A stretch of 64,000 nt of DNA from Kocuria sp. (GTDB taxonomy: Bacteria; Actinomycetota; Actinomycetes; Actinomycetales; Micrococcaceae): assembly GCA_030454085.1 (NCBI GenBank), contig JAKDJD010000005.1:39421-103420 (forward strand), read 5' to 3'. Positions 27,127 through 36,800 of the stretch are shown piece after piece (positions within the stretch are counted from its first letter, which is position 1; each line of letters begins with the position of its first letter). The position numbers were made by a program, and so were the translations under genes. The notes beneath the pieces were generated by a model that had not been told where the DNA came from, ran no database searches, and was given only the letters and a program-made list of their open reading frames with translations.

Positions 27127-28485
27127 ATGAATACCCCACAGACCACAGAAGTCGCAGACACCGTCGCGGACATCCAGCCCTACGTCCAGGCCAAGGACTT
27201 CGCGGCGATCGTCGACGCCATCTCACCACTCACGTCCGAGCAGGTCGCAGCCCTCCTGGAACGTCTCCCCGTCAACCACCTGGCCATCGTGTACCGGTTG
27301 TTGCCGAAGGAGAAGGCCCTGGAGGTCTTCGAACGCCTTTCGCCCAGAATGCAGGGCGATCTCATCGATGGGCTTCAGGACTCGGAAGTCACCGCACTGT
27401 TCGCCGATCTCGATCCCGACGACCGCGTATGGCTTCTCGACGAACTCCCCGCGGCCCTCGCACCCCGGCTCCTTCACGGCCTCTCGACCAAAGACCGGGA
27501 ACTGACCTCCGGAGTCCTGGGGTACCCCAAGGGCTCGGTCGGTCGACGCATGAGCCCGGAATACGTCTCCACCAGAATCGACCACACCGTCTCCGAAGCC
27601 CTCGACCGGGTCCAGCGTCACATTGCCGATGCGGAGACCATCTACACCCTCCCTGTCTTGGATGGAAGCCGCCGCGTCGTCGGCGTCGTGAGCCTCCGCG
27701 ACCTCATGGGTTCGGAACCGGACCAGACGATCTCCGAGCTCATGCAACCGGCCAAGACCACCTCGGCCTACCAGTCCGCGGAGGAAGCCGCACGTCGCAG
27801 CACCAATCTCGGTCTCCTGGCGTTGCCTATCGTGGACAAGGAAGGCCGCTTGGTCGGCATCCTGACCTTCGACGACGCCGTCCGGATCCTCGAGCACGAA
27901 GAGACCGAGGACTCCGCTCGCCAGGGCGGCGTCGAGCCGCTGAGGCGGCCCTACCTCGCGACGCCCATCCGAGCGCTTGTGAAGTCCCGCATCGTCTGGC
28001 TATTCGTCCTAGCCATCGGAGCGACCCTGACGGTCCAAGTGCAGTCCCACTTCGAGCCGACGATCGAACAGGTGACGGCGCTCGCCCTCTTCGTGCCCCT
28101 CCTCATCGGAACGGGCGGCAACACCGGCAACCAGGCGGCCACGACCGTGACTCGTGCCATGGCACTGGGCGATATCCAGCCACGCGACCTGCTCAAGGTG
28201 CTCCTCCGAGAGCTCGGAGTCGGTTCCTCGCTGGGCGCGGCTCTGGGAATCATCGGGGGCACGATCACGGCCCTCGTGTTCGAGCCCCGCATCGGTGTCG
28301 TCATCGGGCTGACATTACTAGCGGTTTGCTCCTTGGCCGCCACCGTGGGAGGCATCATGCCGATGGTAGCCCGTGCCCTGCGCGTCGACCCGGCCGTCTT
28401 CTCCAACCCGTTCATCAGCACGTTCGTGGATGCCACGGGCCTGATCGTCTACTTCCTGATCGCCCGAGCCGTACTCCAGATCTGA
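27127..28485 (+). CDS. mgtE: Magnesium transporter MgtE
   Basis: A 452-residue Mg2+ channel/transporter. The cytoplasmic N domain of right-handed helical repeats (residues ~10-130, with VNHLAIVYRLLPKEKALEVF) is followed by two CBS domains (~130-260, with TLPVLDGSRRVVGVV and ALPIVDKEGRLVGIL) and five membrane helices, including GTGGNTGNQAATTV, the pore signature. The ATG at 27127 is preferred because AAGGAT lies eight bases upstream and family members begin here. Expression is probably controlled by the leader ORF and hairpin upstream. Confidence 0.95.
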   Translation: MNTPQTTEVADTVADIQPYVQAKDFAAIVDAISPLTSEQVAALLERLPVNHLAIVYRLLPKEKALEVFERLSPRMQGDLIDGLQDSEVTALFADLDPDDRVWLLDELPAALAPRLLHGLSTKDRELTSGVLGYPKGSVGRRMSPEYVSTRIDHTVSEALDRVQRHIADAETIYTLPVLDGSRRVVGVVSLRDLMGSEPDQTISELMQPAKTTSAYQSAEEAARRSTNLGLLALPIVDKEGRLVGILTFDDAVRILEHEETEDSARQGGVEPLRRPYLATPIRALVKSRIVWLFVLAIGATLTVQVQSHFEPTIEQVTALALFVPLLIGTGGNTGNQAATTVTRAMALGDIQPRDLLKVLLRELGVGSSLGAALGIIGGTITALVFEPRIGVVIGLTLLAVCSLAATVGGIMPMVARALRVDPAVFSNPFISTFVDATGLIVYFLIARAVLQI

Positions 28486-28604
28486 GTCGAAGCCTGGCGA
28501 CGGGCTGGCCCCCCTCGGGGCCGGCACGGGGTGTTGTGCTGCATGGGGGGGCACGAGGGGGGTGCTGCACGAGGGCCTGCGCGTCATGCGGGACCGTGTC
28601 TGGA

Positions 28605-28735
28605 GCCCCGCCGAAGGTGGTTGCGGCCCCGCCAAGGTAGTTGCGGTCCCGCAGAAGGTGGCGTTTACCCGATTAGGCGGCGTTTACCTTCGCCCGGTGG
28701 GGGTTTTACCCCCCCCGGGCGGAGGTTAACGCCCC
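28605..28735. repeat. Short degenerate tandem repeats, same family as the 1.5-2.1 kb spacer
   Basis: Three ~20-base units follow one another: CGCCGAAGGTGGTTGCGGCC (28609), CGCCAAGGTAGTTGCGGTCC (28630) and CGCAGAAGGTGGCGTTTACC (28650). They run into a second GGCGGCGTTTACC copy and a degenerate GGAGGTTAACGCC copy. On the reverse strand this reads ATCGGGTAAACGCCACC, one base different from 1895-1911. The whole 28486-28867 interval is otherwise empty, very GC-rich, with homopolymer runs of G and C. Confidence 0.6.
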
Positions 28736-28812
28736 TCGCGCGGGCCACCCCCCCCCCACACGGCGCCCCCGGCGGCCGCCGTCGTCGTTGACGCCTGGCC
28801 GGACCCAACGAA

Positions 28813-28843
28813 GAAGGGCCGGGGCTGTTCGCCCCGACCCTTC
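28813..28843 (-). terminator. Terminator of the LTA-synthase-like gene
   Basis: GAAGGGCCGGGGC and GCCCCGACCCTTC form a 13-bp stem (one G-U or mismatch pair, depending on strand) with loop TGTTC, 24 bases beyond the stop of the gene at 28868. The tail on the minus strand (TTCGTTG) is only weakly T-rich. Confidence 0.7.
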
Positions 28844-28867
28844 GATCGTCATTCGCTCCATGGTCGA

Positions 28868-30409
28868 CTACTTCGACCAGGCTCCCGCATAGAAGTCCTT
28901 GGACCGAGAGTCCAGGAGGTCGCGGTAGGCATCCGGATCGAGTGCCTGTGCGGAGTCATCAGGGACCTCGTCCGCGAAGGCCGAGACGCCCAGCCCTGCC
29001 TTGTGGTCCTTCACCTCGAGGCCCGCGGCCTCGAGAATCGTGGGATACATGTTCAGCTGGTCGATATTGGGCCGCATCTGGCGGTTCTTGTTCTCGCCCG
29101 GCACCCAGACCCTGTTGAAGATCGAGCGGTTCGGGTTGTTGTCCAGCTGCTCGTGGAAGGCATCGCCGGCGCTCATGTGCTTCAGGTGGTCACCCATGAT
29201 CACCACGGCGGTGTCGTCCAGGTAGCCCTTTTCCTTCATGTAATCCACGTAGCCGGCAACCTGATCCATCGAGCAGGCGTACACGGAGGTCACGTCACTG
29301 TCGGTGTCCTGCTTGCAGTAGTCGTACATGTGGACGGGCTCGTGCGTGTCCAGGGTCAGCATCGACAGGTTGAACGGCTGCCCGGTCTGCTCGGACTCTG
29401 CGTGCAGACGATCGATCTCGTCGCGGGCGTGGGCCATAAGACGCTCGTCGCTCAGGCCCCAGTCGCTGCGGAAGTTCTTGGCGTCCTCTCCCATGGAGCG
29501 CCAGGTGTTGAGATCTTTCTCCTCGTCGAAACCGTGGCTGCTCAGGAACTTGTCCTTGGAGGCGAAGGAACCGTTGGCTCCGCCCAGGAACTCGCTCTTG
29601 TAGCCATGGTCGGCCAGCACGTTGCCGGCGCAGTTGAGTCCGCCGAGGTAGTTGTCCTGGGTTCCCTCGGACTGCCCGATAGAGCTGCCGCTGCCGATGA
29701 TTCCGGGGCCCTTGAGCGGGACGCCGCACTGGGTCGAGGTCAGACCGGCCATGGTCCATCCTCCGCCCTCGTACTGCTGGAAGTTGTCCACGCTCTTCCA
29801 GCCCTCAGACTCCTGGGTCGAGTTCTGGAGCGAGGAGAACGCGTTCTTCTCAAACAGGCTCTCGTCCGTCAGCGTTTCTTCGCCGGACTCGAGGTAGATG
29901 GTCACCACGTTGTTCTTCTTGGAGTCGTCGGTGATCTGGGGCTCGGCGTAGTAGTCATTCATGTCGTACTTTGAGCTGGCGGACTTGATGTAGTCGCCCA
30001 TGCCGACGGTCGTGGCAAAGGCCGACCCTCCGCCGACCGTCAGGGCGACGACCAACACGGTGGAGATCGACCGCCGGATCCACGGCTTGCGCCGCTTCGT
30101 GTGCTCCAGGCCGTTCTTGCGAAGTTTGCGGAGCCGGAGGTGGCGGAACACCGCGATGCCGATCGTGATCAGAACCGGGAGGACGCCGATGCCGAAGATG
30201 CCCATCCACACAATGGCGCCTCCGCCTCCGTCCGTCTGCACGGACACCAGGTTGAGGAGCATCTGCCCCACCGAGATCTTGCCCCAGAAAAAGCGAATAC
30301 CCAGCCCCGCGATGAGCAGGACCAGACTGAACCAGATCAAGATGTAGACCAGAATGCCGCCGATGACGGCGCCTGCACGCCGGCTTACTTCGACATACCG
30401 ACCGGACAT
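28868..30409 (-). CDS. LTA synthase-family phosphoglycerol transferase (OpgB-like)
   Basis: A 513-residue membrane enzyme of the alkaline phosphatase superfamily. Three N-terminal membrane segments are followed by an external sulfatase-fold domain: metal-binding Glu in IYLESGEETLTDE, the nucleophile region GGGWTMAGLTSTQCG and VIMGDHLKHM. The GWT-AG-SQCG-PL pattern is closest to OpgB/MdoB phosphoglycerol transferases, which move glycerol-phosphate from phosphatidylglycerol onto glycans. Here the acceptor may be lipoteichoic or lipoglycan material (inference). The ATG at 30409 has GAGG eight bases upstream. A 235-base gap to the next gene holds its promoter. Confidence 0.83.
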   Translation of the reverse strand: MSGRYVEVSRRAGAVIGGILVYILIWFSLVLLIAGLGIRFFWGKISVGQMLLNLVSVQTDGGGGAIVWMGIFGIGVLPVLITIGIAVFRHLRLRKLRKNGLEHTKRRKPWIRRSISTVLVVALTVGGGSAFATTVGMGDYIKSASSKYDMNDYYAEPQITDDSKKNNVVTIYLESGEETLTDESLFEKNAFSSLQNSTQESEGWKSVDNFQQYEGGGWTMAGLTSTQCGVPLKGPGIIGSGSSIGQSEGTQDNYLGGLNCAGNVLADHGYKSEFLGGANGSFASKDKFLSSHGFDEEKDLNTWRSMGEDAKNFRSDWGLSDERLMAHARDEIDRLHAESEQTGQPFNLSMLTLDTHEPVHMYDYCKQDTDSDVTSVYACSMDQVAGYVDYMKEKGYLDDTAVVIMGDHLKHMSAGDAFHEQLDNNPNRSIFNRVWVPGENKNRQMRPNIDQLNMYPTILEAAGLEVKDHKAGLGVSAFADEVPDDSAQALDPDAYRDLLDSRSKDFYAGAWSK

Positions 30410-30645
30410 GTTTTTACCTCGCGTTCGCTGACTGAGTGGCTCCCCCAAATTCATGGCCGCATGTAGTAAAAGGGCACATTCAAGGATCTTGGCAACAATA
30501 CACTACCCGTTTACGCGCCATTTACCCATAGTCGGCGTGTTCTTGGGCACGTCAGCGGCCTGAATCCGAAAGGACCCGAGCCTCCGCAGTGCGCTCCACG
30601 CGGTGCAGGGCGGCGGTCCGGGCACCCGCTCCCTCCCGGTCGGTG

Positions 30646-31467
30646 TCACCCCAGAAGTGAGGCGTATCCCTCTCGATACGAGGGGTAGCGGAAGTCCGTC
30701 AGTGACCGCACCAGCGAGCCATCGATTGACTTGCCTCGACCTCCCCCGCTCCCGGAGGCGTCGGGCGGAGCCGGAACCCCCAGAAGTCCGGCGATGTGAT
30801 CGGCAACGTCCCCCAGGGGCGCCGGGCTGTGATCGACCGCGTGCACCAGGGCCGGAGGATTTTCGGCTCCAAGGACGGATTCGATGACCGAGACGAGATC
30901 GTCCCGGTGGATGCGATTGGTCATGCGATTCCGCACCACGGGCTCGCCGCGAGCAACTCGGTTCGCCAATGCTGTTCGGCCGGGCCCATAGATCCCAGCG
31001 GGCCGCACGATCACGATGCGCGGGAAGAGCTCCATGGCAAGGAGTTCGGCAGCCCTCAGGATTTTTGCCGTCTCCCGACTCGGCGAGGGATCGGTCGCTT
31101 CGGTCACGGTTTCGCCGTCGTTCTGCCCGAAAACGCCGGTCGAGGACACCAGGACGACGAGCGGTTCGACCCCGCCCGGGCCCCGAGGAAGCGCCCGCCT
31201 CAGGCCGCGCAACCCGTTCAGGTACGTTCTCTCATAGGCATCCGCGTCGGGCGAGTCCGCCGTCAGCGTGACGACCACGGCGTCGGCCCCCGGAAGGCCC
31301 CCTTCCCGCGCGCCCGTCAGGTCCAGAGCGAGACCCGAGATCTCGGAGGGAAGCAGGTCGGCTCGACGTCGAACGCCCGTTGCACTCCACCCGTGGGCGA
31401 CCATTCTCAAGCCCGTGGCGATTCCGACGTCGCCGCACCCGGCGAGAAGAACATGCTTGCGCGTCAT
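30646..31467 (-). CDS. NAD-dependent epimerase/dehydratase-like (YeeZ-type SDR)
   Basis: A 273-residue atypical SDR: nucleotide-binding LLAGCGDVGIATGLRM at the N-terminus (GxGxxG), VVLVSSTGVFG in place of the catalytic Ser region, and RPAGIYGPGR, where the classical YxxxK motif is not preserved. This matches the YeeZ-like group of uncertain reaction. The ATG at 31467 overlaps the ohrR stop (ATGA), so it is the second gene of the ohrR operon; an oxidative-stress connection is possible but unproven. Confidence 0.75.
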   Translation of the reverse strand: MTRKHVLLAGCGDVGIATGLRMVAHGWSATGVRRRADLLPSEISGLALDLTGAREGGLPGADAVVVTLTADSPDADAYERTYLNGLRGLRRALPRGPGGVEPLVVLVSSTGVFGQNDGETVTEATDPSPSRETAKILRAAELLAMELFPRIVIVRPAGIYGPGRTALANRVARGEPVVRNRMTNRIHRDDLVSVIESVLGAENPPALVHAVDHSPAPLGDVADHIAGLLGVPAPPDASGSGGGRGKSIDGSLVRSLTDFRYPSYREGYASLLG

Positions 31468-31913
31468 TGGCGTCCGGCACCGAAAGCTTCGGCAACACCG
31501 TTGAGCTGGTTCTTGAAATCGTTGTAACCGTCGAGATCGAGCGAGACCGTGGCCCAAATCTTCTCCGGCACTCCCTCGGCGTCGTGCCGAAGCGCGGCGC
31601 CTGCCTCGGTCAGAGCAATGAGGCGACGACGTTCGTCTTCCGGGTCACGAAGCCGCTCGAGCAGTCCCCGTTGTTCCAGGCGGCGGAGGACCGGAGTCAG
31701 CGTTCCACTGTCCAGTCCGAGAAGATCGCCGATCTGTCCGACGCTCTGCGCCTCCTCGGTCTGCCACAGGGTCAGCATGACCAGGTACTGCGGATACGTC
31801 AGCCCCAAGTCCTCCAGGAGGGGCCTATAAGCGCGCACCATGGCGTGACTCGCCCGGTAGAGGGAGAAGCACAGTTGGTTGTCCAGAGCCAATGGAGAGT
31901 TCGATGTCGACAC
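31464..31913 (-). CDS. ohrR: MarR-family organic hydroperoxide sensor
   Basis: A 149-residue MarR protein with the OhrR hallmarks: NQLCFSLYRAS carrying the reactive C15, PLLEDLGLTYPQYLVML, the winged helix LLGLDSGTLTPVLRRLEQRG and DERR in the wing. Oxidation of the N-terminal Cys by organic hydroperoxides releases the protein from DNA. It is a one-Cys type by eye. It is divergent from ohr, with a palindromic operator between them, and probably autoregulates. Confidence 0.92.
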   Translation of the reverse strand: MSTSNSPLALDNQLCFSLYRASHAMVRAYRPLLEDLGLTYPQYLVMLTLWQTEEAQSVGQIGDLLGLDSGTLTPVLRRLEQRGLLERLRDPEDERRRLIALTEAGAALRHDAEGVPEKIWATVSLDLDGYNDFKNQLNGVAEAFGAGRQ

Positions 31914-31934
31914 AAGCTCATTCTAACAAACCCA

Positions 31935-31964
31935 TTGACGCATTTATATTGTGCTCAATATAGT
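31935..31964 (+). promoter_or_regulatory. ohr promoter with OhrR operator palindrome
   Basis: TTGACG (31935-31940) and TATAGT (31959-31964) are a good promoter with an 18-base spacer. TATATTG (31945-31951) and CAATATA (31956-31962) form a perfect 7-4-7 palindrome overlapping the -10 box, in the position expected for OhrR repression of ohr and, in the other direction, of ohrR. Confidence 0.8.
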
Positions 31965-31994
31965 TGTTTCGTAAGCAAATGCGAGGAGTTGATC

Positions 31995-32414
31995 ATGGAA
32001 CCTCTATACACAGCAGAAGCCCTGAGCACGGGAGACGGCCGCTCCGGCCACGTGCGTTCGAGCGATGACACCATTTCGGTCGATCTGGCCCCGCCCAAGG
32101 AAATGGGCGGTAGCGGTCAGGGAAACAACCCTGAGCAGCTCTTCGCGGCGGGATACGCCGCGTGCTTCCATTCGGCACTCCAGATGGTGGCCAAAGCCGA
32201 CCACAAGAAACTGGGCGATTCCGCGGTAGGTGCACGCGTTTCCATCGGCAAGGAGGGCGAGGGGTTCGGCCTGTCCGTTGTCCTGGAGGTCGTGGTTCCC
32301 GACCTGCCCGTTGAGGAATCAAGAGAGCTGGCCGAGAAGGCCCACCAGGTGTGCCCCTACTCCAGGGCGACTCGCGGCAACATCGACGTGGAGCTGGAAG
32401 TCACCGACCAGTAG
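31995..32414 (+). CDS. ohr: Organic hydroperoxide resistance protein (Ohr)
   Basis: A 139-residue OsmC/Ohr peroxidase that reduces organic and fatty-acid hydroperoxides with dihydrolipoyl thiols. Both reactive Cys are present, in AACFHSAL and VCPYSRATRGN, with the conserved Arg/Glu environment (PEQLFAAGYAA). The length is standard. The ATG has GAGGAG upstream. It is divergent from ohrR with the operator overlapping its promoter. Confidence 0.95.
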   Translation: MEPLYTAEALSTGDGRSGHVRSSDDTISVDLAPPKEMGGSGQGNNPEQLFAAGYAACFHSALQMVAKADHKKLGDSAVGARVSIGKEGEGFGLSVVLEVVVPDLPVEESRELAEKAHQVCPYSRATRGNIDVELEVTDQ

Positions 32415-32437
32415 TCACCCAGGCTCGGGGAGGCTCA

Positions 32438-33472
32438 TCAGGTGTTCTGGGTCTCCCCGACGTCGCCGACGTCCGCGTCGGCCGTCTCGTCAATAATGTT
32501 GAGGATGTGCTGGAAGTGAGCCGAATCCGGCTCAATCAATGACCCGTGAGTGTCCCCGTCGGTCAGGTGAAGGCTCCCCCGACCGCCGGCCTTCTTGACC
32601 GCGTCGATATAGCGTCGCGAATTCTCCGGCGACACGACCTCGTCGGCAGTCCCGTGCACGGCGACGACAGGCAGGGACGTATCAATGTTCTGAATCGGAT
32701 CAACTTCGGAGTACCGCTGGGCGAGCTGCTCCGGGGTGCCACCCAGGGCATCGGTGATATTGACGTCGCCATGATCCGCCGCGTACTTCATATCCAGAGG
32801 ACCTGCCAGGGAGACCACGCGCGTCGGGACGAACTTCGGATGGGCACCGAGTTCATGCTCTTCCTTCGAATCGCGCGTGCCCGCCCACATGGCCAGCTGC
32901 GCCCCTGCACTGTGACCGACAACCAGTTCGTCATCCGTCGTGAACTCGGGGTGTTCCTTGCTGAGTTCCGGAATGAAGTCCATGGCCGAGGCCACGTCGG
33001 TGAACGTCGTCGGCCAACCGCCACCCGAACCCACGCGGCGGTATTCGATGTTGTACACGGCCATGCCGCGATCCACGAGCGACTCCGCATAGGCCTCGAA
33101 GTCCTTGGCGCCGATCGAACTCTGCCAGGCGCCACCATGGACCAGAACCACCAGCGGAACGGACTTGGCCTTGTGGTTACCTGCCGGAAGGTACAGGTCG
33201 CCCCAGTTCTGCGAAGGGTCCCCCGCACCCTTGACCGGGTAATTCACCCTCTTGTACAGCGGCTCGTCCCGCTGCACCACCGTTTCCGCCTCCGCCTTGG
33301 GCGCCGATGACGACGCAGAGGATGCCGAGGGTTCCGAACTCGAGGTTTGCGCCCCTTGATCGTTCTCAGGGTCCCCGGAAGAACACGAGGCCAGGAGGAA
33401 CGCGAAGATCACTCCCATCGCAACTTTGCGCGCCCTCGGTAGCCACCTGCGGTCGGAATTCGCATCGGTCAT
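32438..33472 (-). CDS. Alpha/beta hydrolase lipoprotein
   Basis: A 344-residue exported enzyme. A signal peptide ends in the lipobox LLASC, then a Ser/Glu-rich linker (~residues 30-60) and an alpha/beta-hydrolase fold: VLVHGGAW (oxyanion hole), GHSAGAQ (nucleophile Ser), HGTADEVV (acid region) and DTHGSL (catalytic His). This is an esterase/lipase of the BD-FAE/HSL-like type. The substrate is unknown. The ATG at 33472 is chosen because the signal peptide follows it directly. It converges with ohr. Confidence 0.85.
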   Translation of the reverse strand: MTDANSDRRWLPRARKVAMGVIFAFLLASCSSGDPENDQGAQTSSSEPSASSASSSAPKAEAETVVQRDEPLYKRVNYPVKGAGDPSQNWGDLYLPAGNHKAKSVPLVVLVHGGAWQSSIGAKDFEAYAESLVDRGMAVYNIEYRRVGSGGGWPTTFTDVASAMDFIPELSKEHPEFTTDDELVVGHSAGAQLAMWAGTRDSKEEHELGAHPKFVPTRVVSLAGPLDMKYAADHGDVNITDALGGTPEQLAQRYSEVDPIQNIDTSLPVVAVHGTADEVVSPENSRRYIDAVKKAGGRGSLHLTDGDTHGSLIEPDSAHFQHILNIIDETADADVGDVGETQNT

Positions 33473-33844
33473 CGGGGACTCTCTTCCTGATACGGATGCG
33501 GTGGTGTCCGGCCGCATCGTGATTCGGGGAACCTGTATTCACGTGCTATGGATCACTGTATCAGTGGCGCTATTTTTCTCGTCAAGAGGTGAACGGCCCA
33601 CTTTCCGATGTGGTTTCCGTGGCTTTGTAATATCCACAAATTCGGACATTGAGCCCTACGAATCGGAGACGAATCTAGACTTTCTGCCCAAAGACGCGCC
33701 GACTGGCGCGCCGGTCGGACCTCTTCAGCCCATCCGCGGTCTTGGCAGGATTCGCTCGCCTGCATCGTGCGATGCCATCTCGAGACGAAACAATCCGGGC
33801 CCGATGGGATGGGGAATTGTCGAACCTTTGGGGGAAGGTGTTTC
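33473..33844 (+). promoter_or_regulatory. Upstream region of the adhesin, with a 20-base near-palindrome
   Basis: This gene-free 372-base region is AT-richer than average in its first half. CCGACTGGCGCGCCGGTCGG at 33699-33718 is a palindrome with one mismatched pair, 126 bases before the adhesin ATG, and TAGACT (33676-33681) just upstream fits a -10 box. The palindrome would then sit in the early transcribed leader or act as an operator. GGGGGAAGG precedes the ATG. Confidence 0.35.
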
Positions 33845-36800
33845 ATGCGTTCTCGTCGGGAACAGAATTATTCATGTCGTCACGGACAGAGCAGGACGCG
33901 GGCGCGATCCGTCCGCGTTTCCACGCTCAGTGGCCTGCTGATAGCGGCCGCCGCGACGAGTCACTATGCGGAGGCCGCCACTCCGCAGCACGCCGCGGCC
34001 GTCACCAACCGAGAAGCGTCGAATCATCGTGAACGTGTCCCCCTGGACAGCTCGGTCCTGGATGACGCCGTGGCCGCGGCAGAAAAGGCCGGAGTCCGGG
34101 TGGAGCGGAGGACAGCTTCGCCCGACGTCGTGGACCCGGACTCGGTTCGGGAACGCCAAGAGTCGATTTCGCGGTCCTACCGGGAGCAGGCGAATGCTCT
34201 CGGCTCGGTTGCCGAGAAAGCCCGGAACGAGCGCGAGAGGCACAACCAGCGGGTTGCCGAATCGGAGGCCCGGTACCGGCAGGCCAGCGAAGCCTACGAA
34301 TCCGAGAAAAAGGCTTACGACGCCGCCAAGTCGGATTACGATGCCCGGAAGGCGGCCTACGACGCACACCTCAAGGAGCAGATCACCGACGCGAATCCTG
34401 ATGTGGCTCTGACACCCGGGAAGCTCGTGTACGAACAACCCTTCGAGATCTCGGAAAACCGGAACAGTCTCGTCTCGGTCGAAGGCATCGAGAATCACCC
34501 GGGGCGAGCGAATCAGTTCGACCGCCACAACAATTACAATTCGGATTCGGTGACCCACATCAATCCGGTCGACGGTTCGAGCTTCACCATCACGTACAAG
34601 AACGTTGCCAAGGACAAGGCTTCCGGTCGTTCTCTGGATGCCCGGATCCTGGTCTCGGACGTCGTCACGTCGACCACGAACGACGGCGAACCGGCCATCG
34701 AGGTCTTTTCGAACTATTCGGACAACCTCGCGCTGTACAAAGTCACCGCGCTCAAACAGACCATCACTTTCGTCTACTCCGACACCGGAGAGAACTACGC
34801 CAACAACTACTACGTTTCCTTCGGTTCTCTGAACGGCCAAAGCGGCGATGGGGCTTCCCGTTACGAATTCGCCAGCGGAACGTACACCGCTGGCGGGGAC
34901 GGGGTCATCGCGACGTTCCTCAATCCTGAGTCAGAGATCTCCCCACGGTCCCAGCCGGTCCACTTGGCGTCGCACCGGGAGGTCCCTCGAGCCTTCATGC
35001 TGCCTCAGGGAAGCAACCAGTCACGAAGCATTGCGGACACCGACCCGGAGATCATGCGGCGACTCGGCGTGACCTTCCTGGCCCACAATGGGTCGTCCTT
35101 CTGGGTGGGGACCTCGGGCGGCTCCGACGGGCGCGATCCCGACGACGTCGGCGGCATCACGGCGACGTACAACCACGTGATGCTCTCAGCCGACACCGTC
35201 GCTCCCACAGAGTCACTGCCCGCGCCGCCCACCCCGCCGAAGCCTCCCGTACGGGAGGTGGTCCCCGATCTGGACCCGATCGTCGCCTCCGTGGAGTACC
35301 ACGAGCTCTGTGCCCGCGGTTCGGGGACGGTGAAAACGGCTCCCGGCGAGGGAAAGTTCGTTCTTCCCGGTCAGGTGACCCATCAGACCGTGACCAAGCG
35401 GACCGGTTTCGAACCGCTCCGCCAGTTCGTGGTGGGAGACAACATCTTCGCCACCGAGGACGGTCGGATCCCGGTGTCCGTGGACATGTCATCGGTCCGT
35501 GTCACCTCGGATTCGCGGGACGTCTCGGGGTCCTTCCGCCTCTCACAGGAGGAGACGGAGTTCCTGGGGAAGAAGGTCCTGCAGATACGTGCGGAGGCCA
35601 TCGACCCGGCGTCATTGCCGATCAACACCGAGTTCGCCCTCCACATCGCCCCCATGGCATTGGCCGATGGAAAGGCCGACGACCTGGTGGATGCGGGCTT
35701 CGGGATCGTCAACGGCAGGCTCGACTACACCGAGCCACACACCTACCATGAGCCCTCGATTGAGCCGCACAAACATGGTCTGGTTCCTGGGACGAGCACG
35801 AAGGCCGACGGCCGAACCGTCACCGTGGGAGACACCATCGAATACAGGCTGCTCCTGGATACCTCCCAGCTGACCGACGTCGCCGAACCGATCACACGGT
35901 TCGGGATGCTGGATGACTACGACGAACGACACGGCCGCATCCCCGCATCGGCGGTCCGTGTTCTCAAACTCCCTGCCGATGCAGACATTGCGCCCACAGC
36001 GCCCTTGGACGAACTCGCCCGACACGGCGCGGAGGACGTCACGGACACATTCGACGTGACGGATTCGGGGGCTCAAGGTATCTCGATCATGGCGAAGATC
36101 GTGGATGGTGCACCGCTTCCCCCGCTCGGTTTCAAGTACGCCATTTCCCTGCCGTACTCGGTATCAACGAATAGCGATGGTGAGATCCAGAATTCCGCGT
36201 GGGAGATCGTTAACGATCACAAGGTCCAGACCGAGACCGTGGCCAATGTTGTGAAAAGCATCAGGCCGCACAAGGACATCGTGGTTTCCGCCAAGAACCA
36301 GTCCTCATTGGACGGGAAGGAAATACACAGTGGGCAAACGTTCGAGTACAGACTGGATTCCTCCGTCCGTCCGTCGCACTACGCGGGGCGCACTGTCGAA
36401 TGGTCCGTGTTCGACGACTACGACGAGTCCCACGACCGTTACGACGGAGACTTCACAGTCCTCTCCCGCAACGACTTCGTTCTGGAGGACGGAACCGTCG
36501 TGTCCGCCGGGCAGGACATCACCCGCTTCTTCACCCAGAAGATCGACGACCGGTCGGGGGCTGTGACCTTCACGGCCACGGAAGACTTGCTGAAGGTCCT
36601 CAACCTCGAAAAGAATCTCGAGAAAGAACAGTCCTGGTCAGTGTACGCCCGCATGACCCGAATCGCGGCCGGCGACGTCGAGAACACCTTCACCGAGTCC
36701 TACAACGGTGCGTGGTCAGCCTCCAACACGGTGCGGACCCGAACGCCCGAACCGCCCGCGCCGCAACCTCACCCGAAGGGCCCGGAGCAACCTCCCATGC

